Below, in pieces: positions 45,834 to 56,588 of a DNA stretch of 64,000 nt. The DNA lies in assembly GCF_033473495.1 (NCBI RefSeq), contig NC_088937.1:2046001-2110000 (forward strand). Reading direction: 5' to 3'. Under the pieces are notes generated by a model that did not search any database, was not told where the DNA came from, and saw only the letters and a program-made list of their open reading frames with translations. The position numbers and the translations under genes are program-made. Source of the DNA: Cercospora beticola. Lineage: Eukaryota > Ascomycota > Dothideomycetes > Mycosphaerellales > Mycosphaerellaceae. Position 1 is the stretch's first letter; every line of letters begins with the position of its first letter.

Positions 45834-46116
45834 GCTGTGGCTTGCCTGGATACTTTGCGTCCTCTCTTGCGATAAATAACGTGATCTGGAAGATTACGTT
45901 TCTGTTTGGAAGCGGTCATCTCGGCATCTTCTGCATAGTCTATAGCAAGCATGGTGGTCAGTCAACACTAGAAATTCAGTTTGCTTAGCATTTATCTCTC
46001 AAGCTCGCCGAATATTCATGTTGTTCGCAATGCTTTCAGATCTATTGTGGCGCATCCGCAACGACTGGCAGCTGTCAATTTCACGAGAGCGCAGCTTTAT
46101 TGAATACACCACTTCT

Positions 46117-47731
46117 CTACGCAGCTCGCGGCTGAAGTCGTACCCACAACGGACTCTTGTCCCACAAGATCCATACGTGCTGCTGTCCGAGCCAGTCAGT
46201 GTTTCCCATTCTGGCTGCGTCAAGCTGGATGTCGAATTCCCAGATCATGCGAGCTAGAATTAAACGCATCTCTGCATGAGCAAGCTGTCGCCCGATGCAG
46301 TTCCTTACTCCGAGACTGAAAGGTTGCGATGCAGATGATTTATCGCCAACAAATTCTGGGTCTCCGAGCCAACGCTGAGGCAGGAACTCATCTGGTCTGC
46401 GGAAGTTTGAGCTTGATCGGCAGGCGGCGTACTGCTGAACGGCGACAGAAGTCTATGCTCTCGTGTTAGCGACCAACTTGGAAACGCACGAGTAAGGACT
46501 TACGCCGCCTGGTACCCACTCCCCAGCCACCAGCATACCATTTTCGGGCACAATCCTATTGCTCTGCATTGGTACGGGTGGATACAATCGGAGAGCCTCG
46601 TCAATAACGGCAGACATGTAGTCTAGCTTGCCCACACTGATCAGGTCAATCTCTTCGACAGAGGTGAACGAGTTCCTTATGTGTACTTTGAGGGCCTCGA
46701 GAACGTGTGGGTTCTGCAATAGAAGCCAGGTGCAACCTGCAAGTAGTGTTGCTGAGGTCTCACTTCCAGCTAGCACGATTGCACTGGCATTGCTGATGAT
46801 CTCTTGCCGAGACATGCCACTGGATTTCTTGCTGCGGTCATCTTCTTCACAGAGGACTGCATCCCAGATATCTCCGCGAGCTTCCTTGTGTCGCAGGCGC
46901 TGATCGACTTTACTTTCAGTGAAGTCTGCATTTCTTTTGCGCATGGCCAGGAGTTTCTTTGGAGCGATTAGAGGAATGACCCAATCGAGCTTGCAGCGTC
47001 TGATGGCATTAATTATGGGTATCGCCTTCACATTGCCTTGAATCGATGCAATCCATTCGTGGGTTCGAGCATTGAGACAGCAGTCGAAGGATTCGCCAAA
47101 AGAGAGATCCCCGATGATGTCGAATGTCACCCAATTGTACCACTCGGATATATCCACAGAGCCAATGCTACTACGCTCTCGCAGTCGCACCATCAATAGG
47201 TCGATGTGCTTCTGGATCAACGGCTGCTGGGTTCTCATACCTTTATCGGAAAAAGCTGGACCTAACATTCTTCGAAATCTGGTATGGTTATGTTTGTCTG
47301 CAGCAAGTATTCCTGGCGTACCATTGTGAAACGGTGGAAGATGCATTGGATCCTTTGGGAATTCCGGATTCGACTGGTAAATCGTTTTCGAGGCATCTGG
47401 TGTGATGTACGATAACTCGTCTGGAGCAAGTCGAACGACGGGACCATATATCTCGTGCAGTCTCGCTACATCATGAGTGATGGTACCTTTGACGGTGCTG
47501 AAAATCCATGGCAATCTCGTTACAGCCCAGAGCTTTGGGCCGGGATACTTCCGCAACGGGTGCAAATACAATCGGTAGAAGCATAGTCCGGCAATGCTGA
47601 TCAGAGTCTGTAATGAATCGTCAGAAGTGTTGTACCGGATCCTCTGTGGAACGACTTACCAACACAAGCAACAGCAGTGATGATTTCATTGCCGCGCTGA
47701 GACAACTGCTCAATATCGACAGTGCAGCCAT
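46117..47731 (-). CDS. Cytochrome P450, CYP60-like (VerB- or AvnA-like), second of two
   Basis: Three exons (47731-47660, 47607-46504, 46452-46117) give 503 residues. Exon 1 holds most of the membrane anchor. Conserved parts are 'YLHPLRKYPGPKLW', I-helix 'LAGSETSATLLAG', ExxR 'DEALRLYPPVP' and heme loop 'FSLGVRNCIGRQL' with Cys444. The last exon was not an obvious open frame and was found from the in-phase acceptor at 46453. It is paralogous to the P450 at 34.4-35.9 kb. With adhA as near neighbour I lean to VerB (versicolorin B desaturase), but AvnA is possible. A perfect AflR motif lies 184 bp upstream. Confidence 0.85.
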
Positions 47732-47914
47732 CTCGCACTTGGAAATGAACGACTACAAGGACTACTGTCAAGACTTCTTTGAGCACTCGATGCGATCTGC
47801 TATAGTGACTGGCAAATGGTTGCGACTCTGCTTCATCTGCCACTCTAGATCGATCACATTCGGCTTACACATTGACGCTTGTGGTCTTGGCTGACTTTCG
47901 GACCTACTTTGTGG

Positions 47915-47925
47915 TCGGTCAGCGA
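47915..47925 (+). promoter_or_regulatory. AflR-consensus site upstream of the second CYP60-like P450
   Basis: TCGGTCAGCGA is a perfect match, 184 bp before the P450 ATG (47731). It lies in the 424-bp gap 47732-48155, otherwise featureless. Confidence 0.6.
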
Positions 47926-48155
47926 AATGCCAAGCTTTTGGATTCACTCTTCCGACACTTCACCTATGGATGTGCCAAGACATACTATTTCTCTGAAACA
48001 GCCACAAGCAAAACATTTCGATTGTAAAAGTGATGTCTACTTGAGCAAGGAGAATACGCCATACTTGTCGACCTGGTGCAACTTATCGAAATCCAGCGGT
48101 GTCTGCCTAAAATTCTACTTCTCCTAGCATGTTTAAAAATGTCCCACTCCGAAAA

Positions 48156-48362
48156 TCAGAACCACCATCCACCAGACGCATTCATATAATCTGTGTTCTG
48201 CATTGGTTGTGGAAGCATTGACATGCCGATCTGAGCAAACTTGTATTTTGCCTTGCTGGCAGCTTTCCTCATGAACTCTGAGCTCCTGGAACTTTTAGTC
48301 GAGCTCAAGGATGTGGTGCTTGGAGTGGGAGACGGGGTCTTGTGATCATCTTCCCCAGACAT
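48156..48362 (-). CDS. Small hypothetical protein (68 residues)
   Basis: From ATG 48362 the frame gives 68 residues: a Ser/Thr/Pro-rich N-terminal half, a basic amphipathic stretch (FMRKAASKAKYKFAQIG) and a short C-terminus ending GGWWF. Low-complexity followed by a defined tail is common in real small fungal proteins. I recognise no family and no AflR site lies upstream. It could be a chance frame. Confidence 0.35.
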   Translation of the reverse strand: MSGEDDHKTPSPTPSTTSLSSTKSSRSSEFMRKAASKAKYKFAQIGMSMLPQPMQNTDYMNASGGWWF

Positions 48363-48770
48363 GTTCTTCTCGTCGCTCAGATTCTCTGGCAGTTGACGAA
48401 TGCTGATGCGAAATCGTGGATAGCTGATTTGATCTCGTGCAACAATCTTGTCCGTTGGGTAGGTGGGATAGGCGAACATGCTGAGATAGATAGGTTACCT
48501 CACTACATAGCGATCTGCCTTCTCATGTATCTCACTATACACTTCAGCACTTTTCCGAACTCCGTGGGCTTCGGGATCTTCCTATGAGAATACGGACAAA
48601 ACTGGTGAGGCTTCTCGGTGGAGTGCTCCGAAGCTTACCACTTTCAGTCAGATGGAATCCTACGCTCCGAAGCACTTGCCCAGTTTCGGAGCAAATTTTC
48701 AAGTCTCTGTCTAAGTCAACAATCAAGCAGTCGACTGGCAAGTTCTGTCCACCAATTCAGCTAGTCGACA
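48363..48770. other. Intergenic gap upstream of adhA
   Basis: This 408-bp gap holds the adhA promoter. I searched it for TCG(N5)CGR on both strands and found no perfect match. Confidence 0.5.
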
Positions 48771-49779
48771 ATGGAGACGTTCAAGGGCAACAACGATGTG
48801 TCTCGACTCAAAGGCAAAGTATGCCTGGTCACAGGAGGAGCTTCTGGAATCGGACTAGCCACTGTGCAGCACTGGGCCGCTGCTGGTGCCCTGGTTACCA
48901 TCGCAGATTTACGTACTGAGGAGAAAGGCTGTGCTCTCGCTCAAGACATTTCTGACGAAACTGGAGGCAATGTGAATTACGTTCGATGCGATGTAACAGA
49001 TTGGGACAGCCAGATCAACGCTTTTCGAAGTGCTGTTACTTTTGGTGCAAAGGAGGAGCTCGATGTCGTTGCGACTTTCGCCGGGACAGCTTTTGCTGCG
49101 GAAAATGTCGTCGATCAGGTGTTGCGAGCTGGTGAGCCTAGCTTGGAATCAAAGCTTGCTCCACCAGATGTTCGAAACATTGACATCAATCTCAAAGGAG
49201 TATACTACAGTACCTGGCTCGCTCTCTATTACATGCGCATGAAGCCGGGTGCTCGGAATTCTCCATCGATCCAGGACGGAATCAACACAGTACCATTGGC
49301 AGAGAAATCACTCGTCATGGTCTCCTCCATCGCAGGCTACTTCGACTCTCCTAAGACTGCGACATATCCCGCAAGCAAGTTCGGAGTAAGAGGTCTGTTC
49401 CGCGCCACTCGAGCCAGGACTCTCGACATTGGTGTCAGGTGTAATCTATTGGCTCCTTGGTTCGTTGACACACCACTTGTTGCTCCCATCAAGAATGGTA
49501 TGGCAGCTCGAGGCATTGATATTGGCAGAGTGCTGTCTTTCGCGAGCATTGAATCATGTGTTGAAGCAGCTACTTTTTGTGCTGTTGACACCGAATTGCA
49601 TGGTAAGTGTCGAAATTGACGTTTCACCTTGCGTCATTGCTAACAATATGAAAGGGCGTGCTCTAGCAATTCAACCAGAAGGTATCTTCGATCTGAAGGA
49701 TGACTTTGAGCATGGTTGGGCAGGAGATCAGTTGAGGCCGATCATTCAACGCAGACGTGATGCTGGGTTTAAAGCATGA
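48771..49779 (+). CDS. adhA: Short-chain dehydrogenase/reductase (AdhA / AflH / StcG-like)
   Basis: Exons 48771-49602 and 49655-49779 give 318 residues. Classical SDR features are seen: cofactor motif 'VTGGASGIGLA', an Asp (IADLR) favouring NAD(H), 'VATFAG' in place of NNAG, and the catalytic Ser plus YxxxK (YPASK, residues about 203-207). The 15-hydroxyprostaglandin-dehydrogenase-like layout fits AdhA, which oxidises 5'-hydroxyaverantin on the way to averufin. Nor-1 is another cluster SDR, but this protein looks closer to AdhA. The short last exon supplies the C-terminal tail after a CAT G|GT splice. Confidence 0.75.
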
Positions 49780-50228
49780 GTGGCCACTACCGAATGATGC
49801 ATTTCTTTAGGTGTCGCATCAACCAAATCAAAAGACTGTATCCTTTGTGGACTTTCTGTGTCAACCTCCCCTCCTTAGTTCGTGCTGAGCGTAAAGCGTG
49901 AGCAATGCGTCATCTTCAGCATGTATTAATGCCTTCGCCAATTGGAGATTGGTCGATGATATGCTCATTGCAATGTGTGTAGAAGCCGTGGCTGTACGCA
50001 TGCTTCTCGTCAGATAGTGTATAGAGCATTCATGTTAAAGAGTTTTGTCGTTTATCGCGTGAGAAGTTGAAACATTGCGCATTGCAGTTGCACATGAGTT
50101 GTTCAGCATACGATTTTCATGAAACGCCTGCCTACAAGGTATGATGCTACTCAACCATTCTATGCCTTTCGCCTGCCACATGCCGTCCATTTGCGCCTTT
50201 CGAAAATGAGATCCAACAATCATGTAAT
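49780..50228. other. Convergent intergenic gap
   Basis: The 449 bp lie between the ends of adhA and the O-methyltransferase. AT-rich with no credible frame; presumably 3' UTRs. Confidence 0.5.
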
Positions 50229-51428
50229 TCAAATGGCCTCCGCCTCGATGACGCCCCATGGGAAGCCGATGATGCCAGTGTAGTCCTTGAATCGCAGACC
50301 AGCCTGGCCGAGAAGCTTCTCCCATTGCTTCTGAGTACGCTCGCCAGCAGCGCAGTGACACATCATGTGCAGATCGAGAGCAGCGGCGATTGGGATGACC
50401 TCATCAACCGAGGCTGGAATGACCGGCTCGTAGATGAGAAGCTTGCTGTAGCCTGGAGTCATCGCTTCTCGGAGGCGAGACAAGATCTGTGCAGACTCCT
50501 TGTCTGGCCAGTTGTGGAGGCATGAGTGGATGAGGTACGTGCGGGCACCCTTCACTGGGTTCTCGTTGAAGAAAGAGTATGGAACGGTCTCGACATTGGC
50601 AGGCAAGTGGCCGCGCTTGGCCGCCTCAGCCACAACGTTTGGTTGATCCTCAAGGACGAGTCGGGCATTCTTGTACTCCTCAGGAAGGACCTCTGCAAGA
50701 TTGAGCATATCAATTCCGTGACCGCCACCAACATCAACGCAGAGGGCAGTCTCTGGGTTGTAGCCTTCGAGCAGACGTTCAGTTGGGTAGATCTCAGTCC
50801 ACTTGGGGAAGTCAGAAAGCAGAGAAGCCAAGAAGTTGTTGAAGGTGGTGTGGACTTCTGGGCGCTCATTGAGCCACTCGAACATGCCCAGCGAAGAGTT
50901 GACGACACGGCACCACGGTGGGTGCTTGGCATCGATTGGGTTCTTGTACTTGGTCTCCTTGAAGTAGGTTGGCAGGTTCTGCATCTGCTGCAGAGAGACA
51001 TCCCAGACCCATTGAACACCAGTGATCATGCCGTTCTTGTCCTTCAACTGGGCGGAGAGCTCAGTGTCAACAAAGGTGTCGATAGCAACCTCTTTGATGA
51101 CACCAGTAGCACCAAGAAGACGAGTGAGACGCTCAATAAGCTCCTCATCGCCACCAATGCCAGCTGCGATCTCGGAGACAGTCTTTGGCTTCGAGGAGAG
51201 TTGCAAGAAGAGACCAGATTCGGAGGCGATCTTGAGAACGATGAGTTGCATGGGCTGGGTCAAGGTGATCTTGTTGATGAACTCGTGAGGCTTCTCGAGC
51301 CTGTTCACCAGGTTCTGAGCCTCGATCAAGGCGGCTCTGCGACCAAGATCATCTCCATCGAACGTCGACTGGTCGATCTCAGCAAGCGCCTGCGCCACAG
51401 TGGGCTCGGACAGCTTCATGGCAGGCAT
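50229..51428 (-). CDS. SAM-dependent O-methyltransferase (COMT-type)
   Basis: This single-exon gene gives 399 residues from ATG 51428; the open frame extends upstream only through a GTG. An N-terminal winged-helix dimerisation region precedes the SAM site 'CVDVGGGHGID' (about residues 231-239). The His expected as catalytic base is present in 'IHSCLHNWPD', so the enzyme looks active. In aflatoxin/sterigmatocystin pathways such enzymes (AflO, AflP) methylate the xanthone; dothistromin itself has no methoxyl group. I see no close likeness to AflP as I recall it, so substrate and even cluster membership are open. Only a one-mismatch AflR site lies upstream (51652-51662). A long antisense frame overlaps it and is a shadow. 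Confidence 0.8.
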   Translation of the reverse strand: MPAMKLSEPTVAQALAEIDQSTFDGDDLGRRAALIEAQNLVNRLEKPHEFINKITLTQPMQLIVLKIASESGLFLQLSSKPKTVSEIAAGIGGDEELIERLTRLLGATGVIKEVAIDTFVDTELSAQLKDKNGMITGVQWVWDVSLQQMQNLPTYFKETKYKNPIDAKHPPWCRVVNSSLGMFEWLNERPEVHTTFNNFLASLLSDFPKWTEIYPTERLLEGYNPETALCVDVGGGHGIDMLNLAEVLPEEYKNARLVLEDQPNVVAEAAKRGHLPANVETVPYSFFNENPVKGARTYLIHSCLHNWPDKESAQILSRLREAMTPGYSKLLIYEPVIPASVDEVIPIAAALDLHMMCHCAAGERTQKQWEKLLGQAGLRFKDYTGIIGFPWGVIEAEAI

Positions 51429-51651
51429 CTTGTTGCGTTGAGGAGCTCTGATATTCTCGGATGGCACTGTTTAAGAGAGGATGATGCAGCCTGAGCTTCG
51501 CACTTATTTAAACTGCAGAAGGCTGATGTGCTGAGCTGATATCTGTCCTCAGAGGCAGCAACGCCATATTTATCCCACCGTCGCCTGCATTTCCTCGCTG
51601 GCCGCAGCTGTAAGATGGGAGCATCGTGTGAACACCACGATCTTGCTCGGA

Positions 51652-51662
51652 TCGGAGAACGA
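51652..51662 (+). promoter_or_regulatory. One-mismatch AflR-like site upstream of the O-methyltransferase
   Basis: TCGGAGAACGA keeps the TCG(N5)CGA core but has A where S is expected. It lies 224 bp before ATG 51428 in the 1-kb divergent gap 51429-52434, which also has a CACGTG at 51779-51784. Confidence 0.3.
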
Positions 51663-52296
51663 CTCGTGGTAAGCAGCATTCTGAGCGACTTCCAACACCC
51701 GAAGGCGAGCTATCAGCTGAGTTCGGACATCGTGGCTCCTGCTCGGCCAGCAGAGCGAGCGCCGGAGATCATGAAAAGCACGTGACTCTGTCGATTCGAC
51801 CAGTTTGCTCAACCATGCAAGGAGAAGCTGTGGCCTGTGTCTTTCGCGATCATTTCGTGTACGATGCAGTTCTTGCGATTGAAGAAGGTGATGGAATGGG
51901 TAAGAGTTGGGAAGTGTGAGAAGTGAAGTTTGGTACCCGGTGTGGCCTGAGGCACCAACTCTACCAATTCTCTTGGCATCGATGAACAACTTCCGAGGCC
52001 GTTCGTGCCTCCAATCTCGTCCTACATCGACACGATATTGACATCAAGCGCATTCCGCCGCCCATCTCTGTTTTTGCCTTGTGACCTGCGAGATCTCATG
52101 CTACGGGTCACAAGTGAACTCGCCAATCCTGATAAGGTCCATTCAGCTCGCATGCCTAGACCGCGAAATGCCATTCCTGCGGCTGGAAAGGACACGAGCG
52201 AATGATATCACGATATGTCTGATATGAGATCCCTAAGGCATCTCGACCGTTCACATGCATTGTAATGTGATTCGCACGTCGCAATGTGGGTTAGAC

Positions 52297-52307
52297 TCGC
52301 TGACCGG
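52297..52307 (+). promoter_or_regulatory. AflR-consensus site upstream of aflY/hypA
   Basis: TCGCTGACCGG is a perfect TCGSWNNSCGR match (R = G), 128 bp before the ATG at 52435. Confidence 0.6.
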
Positions 52308-52434
52308 CCAAGATGGCTGAATCTCAAAAGGACGTGATCGACAACAAGACTGGCTCACCTATTCCGCTTGGCGCTACAACAAGGCATCACGAACAGTCTC
52401 ACATTACTGCAACATACGCAATCATTAGGAAACT

Positions 52435-53820
52435 ATGGCGACCATGACAACAACCACCGTCGCAATGAGCTCGCCACAGGTTGATCAGCCTCCAAGCATG
52501 CTTTCAGCAACAAAGACAAGCGAGCTGTTGCAGCTGAATCACGACAAGTATCACATATTCTTCGACAACTTCACCAAAATTGGGCTGGCTATGCACAATC
52601 ACATTCCTCATCAGGTACTCACTCTCCTCGCACTGGGTGCCTCAGCGGAAGAGATCCAGAAAGGCTATGATGCAAGCGCAGCCTATCAGCGGACGTCAGG
52701 TTCTGTGGACTACGATGCAGTGTCTCAGATGAGTAGCTGGCAAGGTCTGCAAAGCTTCTATGGGGATGAATCTTACTATCGAAGTTACTTGCACTTCTTC
52801 AGCCAGGAAATCGAGAAGCGAGGATGGCCTTCTGTGCTTCAGAAATATCTTTTTGCTGGAACTGAGGAAAGTGATCGCTTATTGGCACGACACTTCGCAG
52901 GTGTCGTCCATCCCATAATCCACCTTGGATTTGGAGTGGAGTTCGAGGCTCCCGGTGTGATTGCGGAAGCACTTGCCCAGGCTGCGATTCACGACAATCG
53001 CCATTGCGATGCAATCGCTCGGATTCTGCTGTCGGCTGATGCATTAGTGGAAAGCGGAAGTGCTTCGCCGTGCCGCTCTATCGCCGATTTAATCGACGAG
53101 ATTCAATGCGACGAGAAGCTCAGAGATGCCGCAAGGCCCTCTGACATGAATCCGCTCCTCATGGGGACTATCGGAAGAGCCAATGATCGAATGGCCAGCA
53201 TCGCTGCCAAATTCCAAGTCTTACCGGATTCGGCAGACATCGAGCGTAAGACTGCAGAGATGTACAACGCGGTGGTTTGTTACACTGCAGGTGCGCAGCG
53301 AGCGGACCGGCACGTCAAGTTCGACTTCTTCTACGTAAGCAAGCTCTGCAGATCTCTGTCATCTGATAGCTAATCTGCGAGCTAGATGCACTGCGTCAAT
53401 CTTTCCCTGTTCCTCGAAGTCTTCCGAAAGCAAGACTGGATGACAGATGCGCAAAAAGCCCGGCTCCTGCAATGGAAGGTTTCCATGGACTTGGCGATCT
53501 ACTCCTCCAGAGGTGCTCCTGAGCCACAACTGCACGAGATTCGCAATCACAAGCCTAGCAAGCCCTCGGGATGGGACGGTATCATACAACGAGCTATCGA
53601 TTTTCACGACGACTGTCACGTTGTTAAACTGATTCGAGCCTTGATTCGAGGACAGTCTATCTGCGCACCCTATGAGGACTGCGATGAGTTCCGCATCAAA
53701 CGCAACGACTGGCTGCAAATCGGTCACATGGTCGTCGATTCTGTCTCGACAGGCGAACCATACTGGATCAGATCTGCTGGGTTCGATCATGCGTGGGAAG
53801 ATGTGCCTTTGCGACAATAA
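52435..53820 (+). CDS. aflY: Baeyer-Villiger-type oxidase, questin-oxidase-like DUF4243 family (AflY / HypA-like)
   Basis: Exons 52435-53334 and 53386-53820 give 444 residues. Family marks are 'HDKYHIFFDNFTKIGLAMHNHIPHQVLTLLALG' in the N-terminal part (positions about 35-67), 'HPIIHLGFGVEFEAPGVIAEALAQAAIHD', and 'GWDGIIQRAIDFHDDCHVVKLIRAL' near the end, where His-rich segments are typical. AflY/HypA is proposed for oxidative opening of the anthraquinone ring from versicolorin A toward demethylsterigmatocystin; relatives (questin oxidase) cleave anthraquinones in other clusters. Its presence hints that ring-opened chemistry is possible here. A perfect AflR motif lies 128 bp upstream. Confidence 0.87.
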
Positions 53821-53912
53821 CTTCAATACGCAATTCTACATAGGAGCGCTTGCAAGTGCATTTTATGCTGGATGCCCAAGGCGCACTGCGTTGAGAAGTT
53901 CAATCTGTGTCC

Positions 53913-54734
53913 TCAAGCCGAAGCCGTACTTTTCCAAAGAGTGTAGAGCTTCGGCAATCCTGCCATCAGCCCGCAAGCACCTTGCAAAGCATTACTGAAG
54001 TCCGGCTTGGTGCTGGAAGTCAAGTAAGGAATTGCGATCGGAAGGAACGTCGCAGCTACGAACAGCTCGTAGAACCATTGCTTGTCTTCGGCAGCATCAT
54101 TCAGCTCGTCTTCCGTCTCGTTCCGCGACTTTCTTGTTGCTCGGCGTTTGCGGATGAGCCAACCTTTGCGAGCGATCTCGAACAAAGTACACAGGAGAGC
54201 TGCGCTTCTCCATCGATAGGCCCACAGATAGACTTGGCTGACGCCCTCCACCGGCAAGATAGAGTCCGGGAGCACATGATACTGAGCCAGAAGTGCTACG
54301 TGCTCTGTTGCGTGGAACAGACTGTAGCAAGCCGTATGCAGCAGGGCGGTGGTGTGTAGAATCCGGTCTTCTCCATACTCTGGGCCTGAGCAGAGGGTTC
54401 GAAACTTGAGCGACAGAGGTACAAGTCCTACGAGACGTAGCACAGCTCTGGTATCCCAGAGGAGATCTGCGAGGGCTGCGCATCGATATGAGCCAGCTGA
54501 AAAGCGCTCAGTCGAGACCGAAAAGCCAAGTCGTTGGCACACTTGTCTGACAATTGGCGCGGATACTCTGAGAGTATCTGAGAGCAGCCATGCGCCATAG
54601 TTGATGCTGTGCAATGTTGCTCCGAGTCCGGCAGAGCGACTTATCAGTGCCCCCACACGATCGAGTGTCGTTGGCCTCTTAAATGCATTTCGGGCGGTTG
54701 CTCTTGATGGACGGGTCGTATTGCCAGCATCCAT
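53913..54734 (-). CDS. Peroxisomal membrane protein, PEX11-like
   Basis: The intronless 273-residue protein has the layout of fungal PEX11C-like proteins: an N-terminal amphipathic region with 'LGATLHSINYGAWLLSDTL', helix-forming central segments ('LLHTACYSLFHATEHVALLA' and 'WAYRWRSAALLCTLFEIARK'), an acidic Lys/Arg-rich loop, and a C-terminal hydrophobic stretch (FVAATFLPIAIPYL) followed by 'GLMAGLPKLYTLWK'. PEX11 proteins elongate and divide peroxisomes. Early aflatoxin steps use peroxisomal acyl-CoA and peroxisomes have been linked to the pathway, so a cluster-encoded PEX11 is biologically sensible. It shares a divergent promoter holding a perfect AflR motif with the dioxygenase gene. The family call rests on pattern, not a search. 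Confidence 0.65.
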   Translation of the reverse strand: MDAGNTTRPSRATARNAFKRPTTLDRVGALISRSAGLGATLHSINYGAWLLSDTLRVSAPIVRQVCQRLGFSVSTERFSAGSYRCAALADLLWDTRAVLRLVGLVPLSLKFRTLCSGPEYGEDRILHTTALLHTACYSLFHATEHVALLAQYHVLPDSILPVEGVSQVYLWAYRWRSAALLCTLFEIARKGWLIRKRRATRKSRNETEDELNDAAEDKQWFYELFVAATFLPIAIPYLTSSTKPDFSNALQGACGLMAGLPKLYTLWKSTASA

Positions 54735-54864
54735 GATTTACTCTGACAGCGAGGTCGATGAATGTTCGCGAGCGTCACTCACTTGATCTGTCGTCTTCTG
54801 TGTTCGTTGCTGCACGATCTCAAGTTTGTCGCTCCTGCACTGCTGGATTCTTGCGATTTCGGCC

Positions 54865-54875
54865 TCGCACTCCGA
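54865..54875 (+). promoter_or_regulatory. AflR-consensus site in the PEX11-like / dioxygenase divergent promoter
   Basis: TCGCACTCCGA is a perfect match, 131 bp from the PEX11-like ATG and 254 bp from the dioxygenase ATG in the 394-bp gap 54735-55128. Confidence 0.6.
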
Positions 54876-55128
54876 ACCGATCGCTACCATTCTGATCACG
54901 AGACTGGAGCCCGCGACTGTGTATGAACTACGGAAGGTCACGAGCGAGCATGGCTCAGCATTGAATCGGGCATGTCACTCCGAGATGGCTATTGCAAAGA
55001 CCGAAATACGGTGTGCTACTAGAAACTCCAACCATTCATAAAGACAACAACAACGGACTCTACAATTGAGCCAGCACGAGTCGTTTTATCAACACTCTTT
55101 CAACTACATCGCCACTCAACTATTCAAC

Positions 55129-56588
55129 ATGGCACCCATCGCGATCGATCCAGTCGAGATTCCGGCGGAGATCCGCTTTCCCACCAAGACTGTGGCCCCA
55201 CCAGCAACTGTGAAGCTGCCTCTCATCAACAATGGCTCTTTGAACAACCTGGAGCAATTCGATGTCACTCCAGTGATTGGTACCGAGTTCCCAGAGGCGA
55301 ACTTGGTCGACATGCTCAATGCTCCCAACGCTGACGAGCTCTTGACCGAGCTTGCTCTGACCAGTAAGTCCGCTGTCTCCAAATCTCTGCTTGCTCAACT
55401 AATCGATGGAAAGTCTCCCAGCGTGGCGTGGTCTTCTTCCGCAAGCAGGACAACCTTACCAACGAGCTCCAGAAGCAGCTTATCACCCGTCTGGGTGAGC
55501 TCTCTGGCAAGCCAGAATCTTCCGGCCTCCACGTCCACCCTGTCTTCTCGGCCGATGGCAACCACAGTGGTCAGGCAGACAAGGAGATCAGCACCATCAG
55601 CTCTCGTACGGCGAAAGATCTGTTCAGTCAGTCTGATCGCCAGGACGTCTGCGCGAAGAAGCAGAGCAGCTTCCAGTGGCATACGGATATTGCGTTTGAG
55701 AAGGTCCCTGCGAGCTACAGCAGCTTGCGACTCACAGAGTTGCCAAAGTCTGGTGGTGGTACGTCAACTTGGAGATATCTCGACCCAATGTGACCCTGCT
55801 ATGGTGACACCGGGCACACGCTCTGTAGTCCTGGCGTTCTGTGACACGAAAGGGTCGCAAATTCTGCTGTATGAGTGGTGACTGACCTTCATCCGTAGAT
55901 ACCCTCTGGGCATCCGGCTACGAACTTTACGACCGTCTCTCTCCAGCAATGCAGCAGTTCTTCGAGGGCAAGACTTGTACCTACGCAGTTCCCGGTTACA
56001 ACCGTGCCGCCGAAAGAGGAAATTTTTCTCTCTACTCGAAGCCTCGTGGCTCTCCTTTGAACGTCGGCACTGAGCTCCGTGCCACCCACCCCGTAGTGCG
56101 CACCAATCCCATCACAGGTGAGAAGGAACGAAACTTGGCAGTCGCTCCCCCGATCGCACTAACCCATTCTACGTATCGCAGGCTGGAAATCGCTCTTTGC
56201 CTTGGACTGCCAACAAATCAACGGCCTGACAAAGGGCGAGAGCAATCTCTTCTGCGACTGGTTGAAGAAACTGATCGTCGACAACCACGACTTGCAAGTC
56301 CGTCTCCGATGGAAGAACCCCAATGACATCGCAATCTGGGACAAGTAAGTGACCAGCAACCCCTCACTCGCTTCCTTCCCCGAACTGACTCTTCCTTCTT
56401 CCTCCTATAGCCGAAGCACCTTCCACAACGCCACCTACGACTACTTCGGTCTCGGAGACAGGTTCGGAAACCGTGCCGTCGGACTCGCAGAAGTTCCATA
56501 CTACGACCCAAACAGCAAGAGCCGATGGGAATCCTTGGAGGGATCTAACATTGGCAAGTACCTCCATATGGAGTCTATCACGGAGTAG
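55129..56588 (+). CDS. Alpha-ketoglutarate-dependent dioxygenase, TauD/TfdA family
   Basis: Five exons (55129-55363, 55414-55758, 55899-56117, 56182-56344, 56411-56588) give 379 residues. The Fe(II) triad is visible: His168 and Asp170 in 'FQWHTDIAFE', and the distal His in 'NRSTFHNATYDY' of the last exon. 'GGDTLWASGYE' after the second splice is a family hallmark. These enzymes hydroxylate or desulfonate substrates using 2-oxoglutarate and O2. Fungal members are often annotated as taurine dioxygenases, but cluster members act as tailoring hydroxylases or desaturases. I know of no TauD in the aflatoxin or sterigmatocystin clusters. An AflR motif lies upstream. Confidence 0.88.

Noticed and set aside
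45746..45879. Unspliced 92-residue version of the small secreted protein
   Set aside because: Donor, branch-like and acceptor signals mark an intron; the read-through tail looks like translated intron. Kept only as an alternative.
44969..45988. Plus-strand open frame of 339 codons
   Set aside because: It runs antisense through exons of the FAD monooxygenase and across its promoter, has skewed composition and does not begin with ATG.
34364..47731. Idea that the two CYP60-like P450s are a recent tandem duplication
   Set aside because: They differ along most of their length, have different intron positions near the N-terminus and lie 10 kb apart, so they are old paralogues.
50526..51494. Long plus-strand open frame of 322 codons
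   Set aside because: It is antisense to the O-methyltransferase, which has clear conserved motifs in the same region. The plus-strand reading has no recognisable domain.
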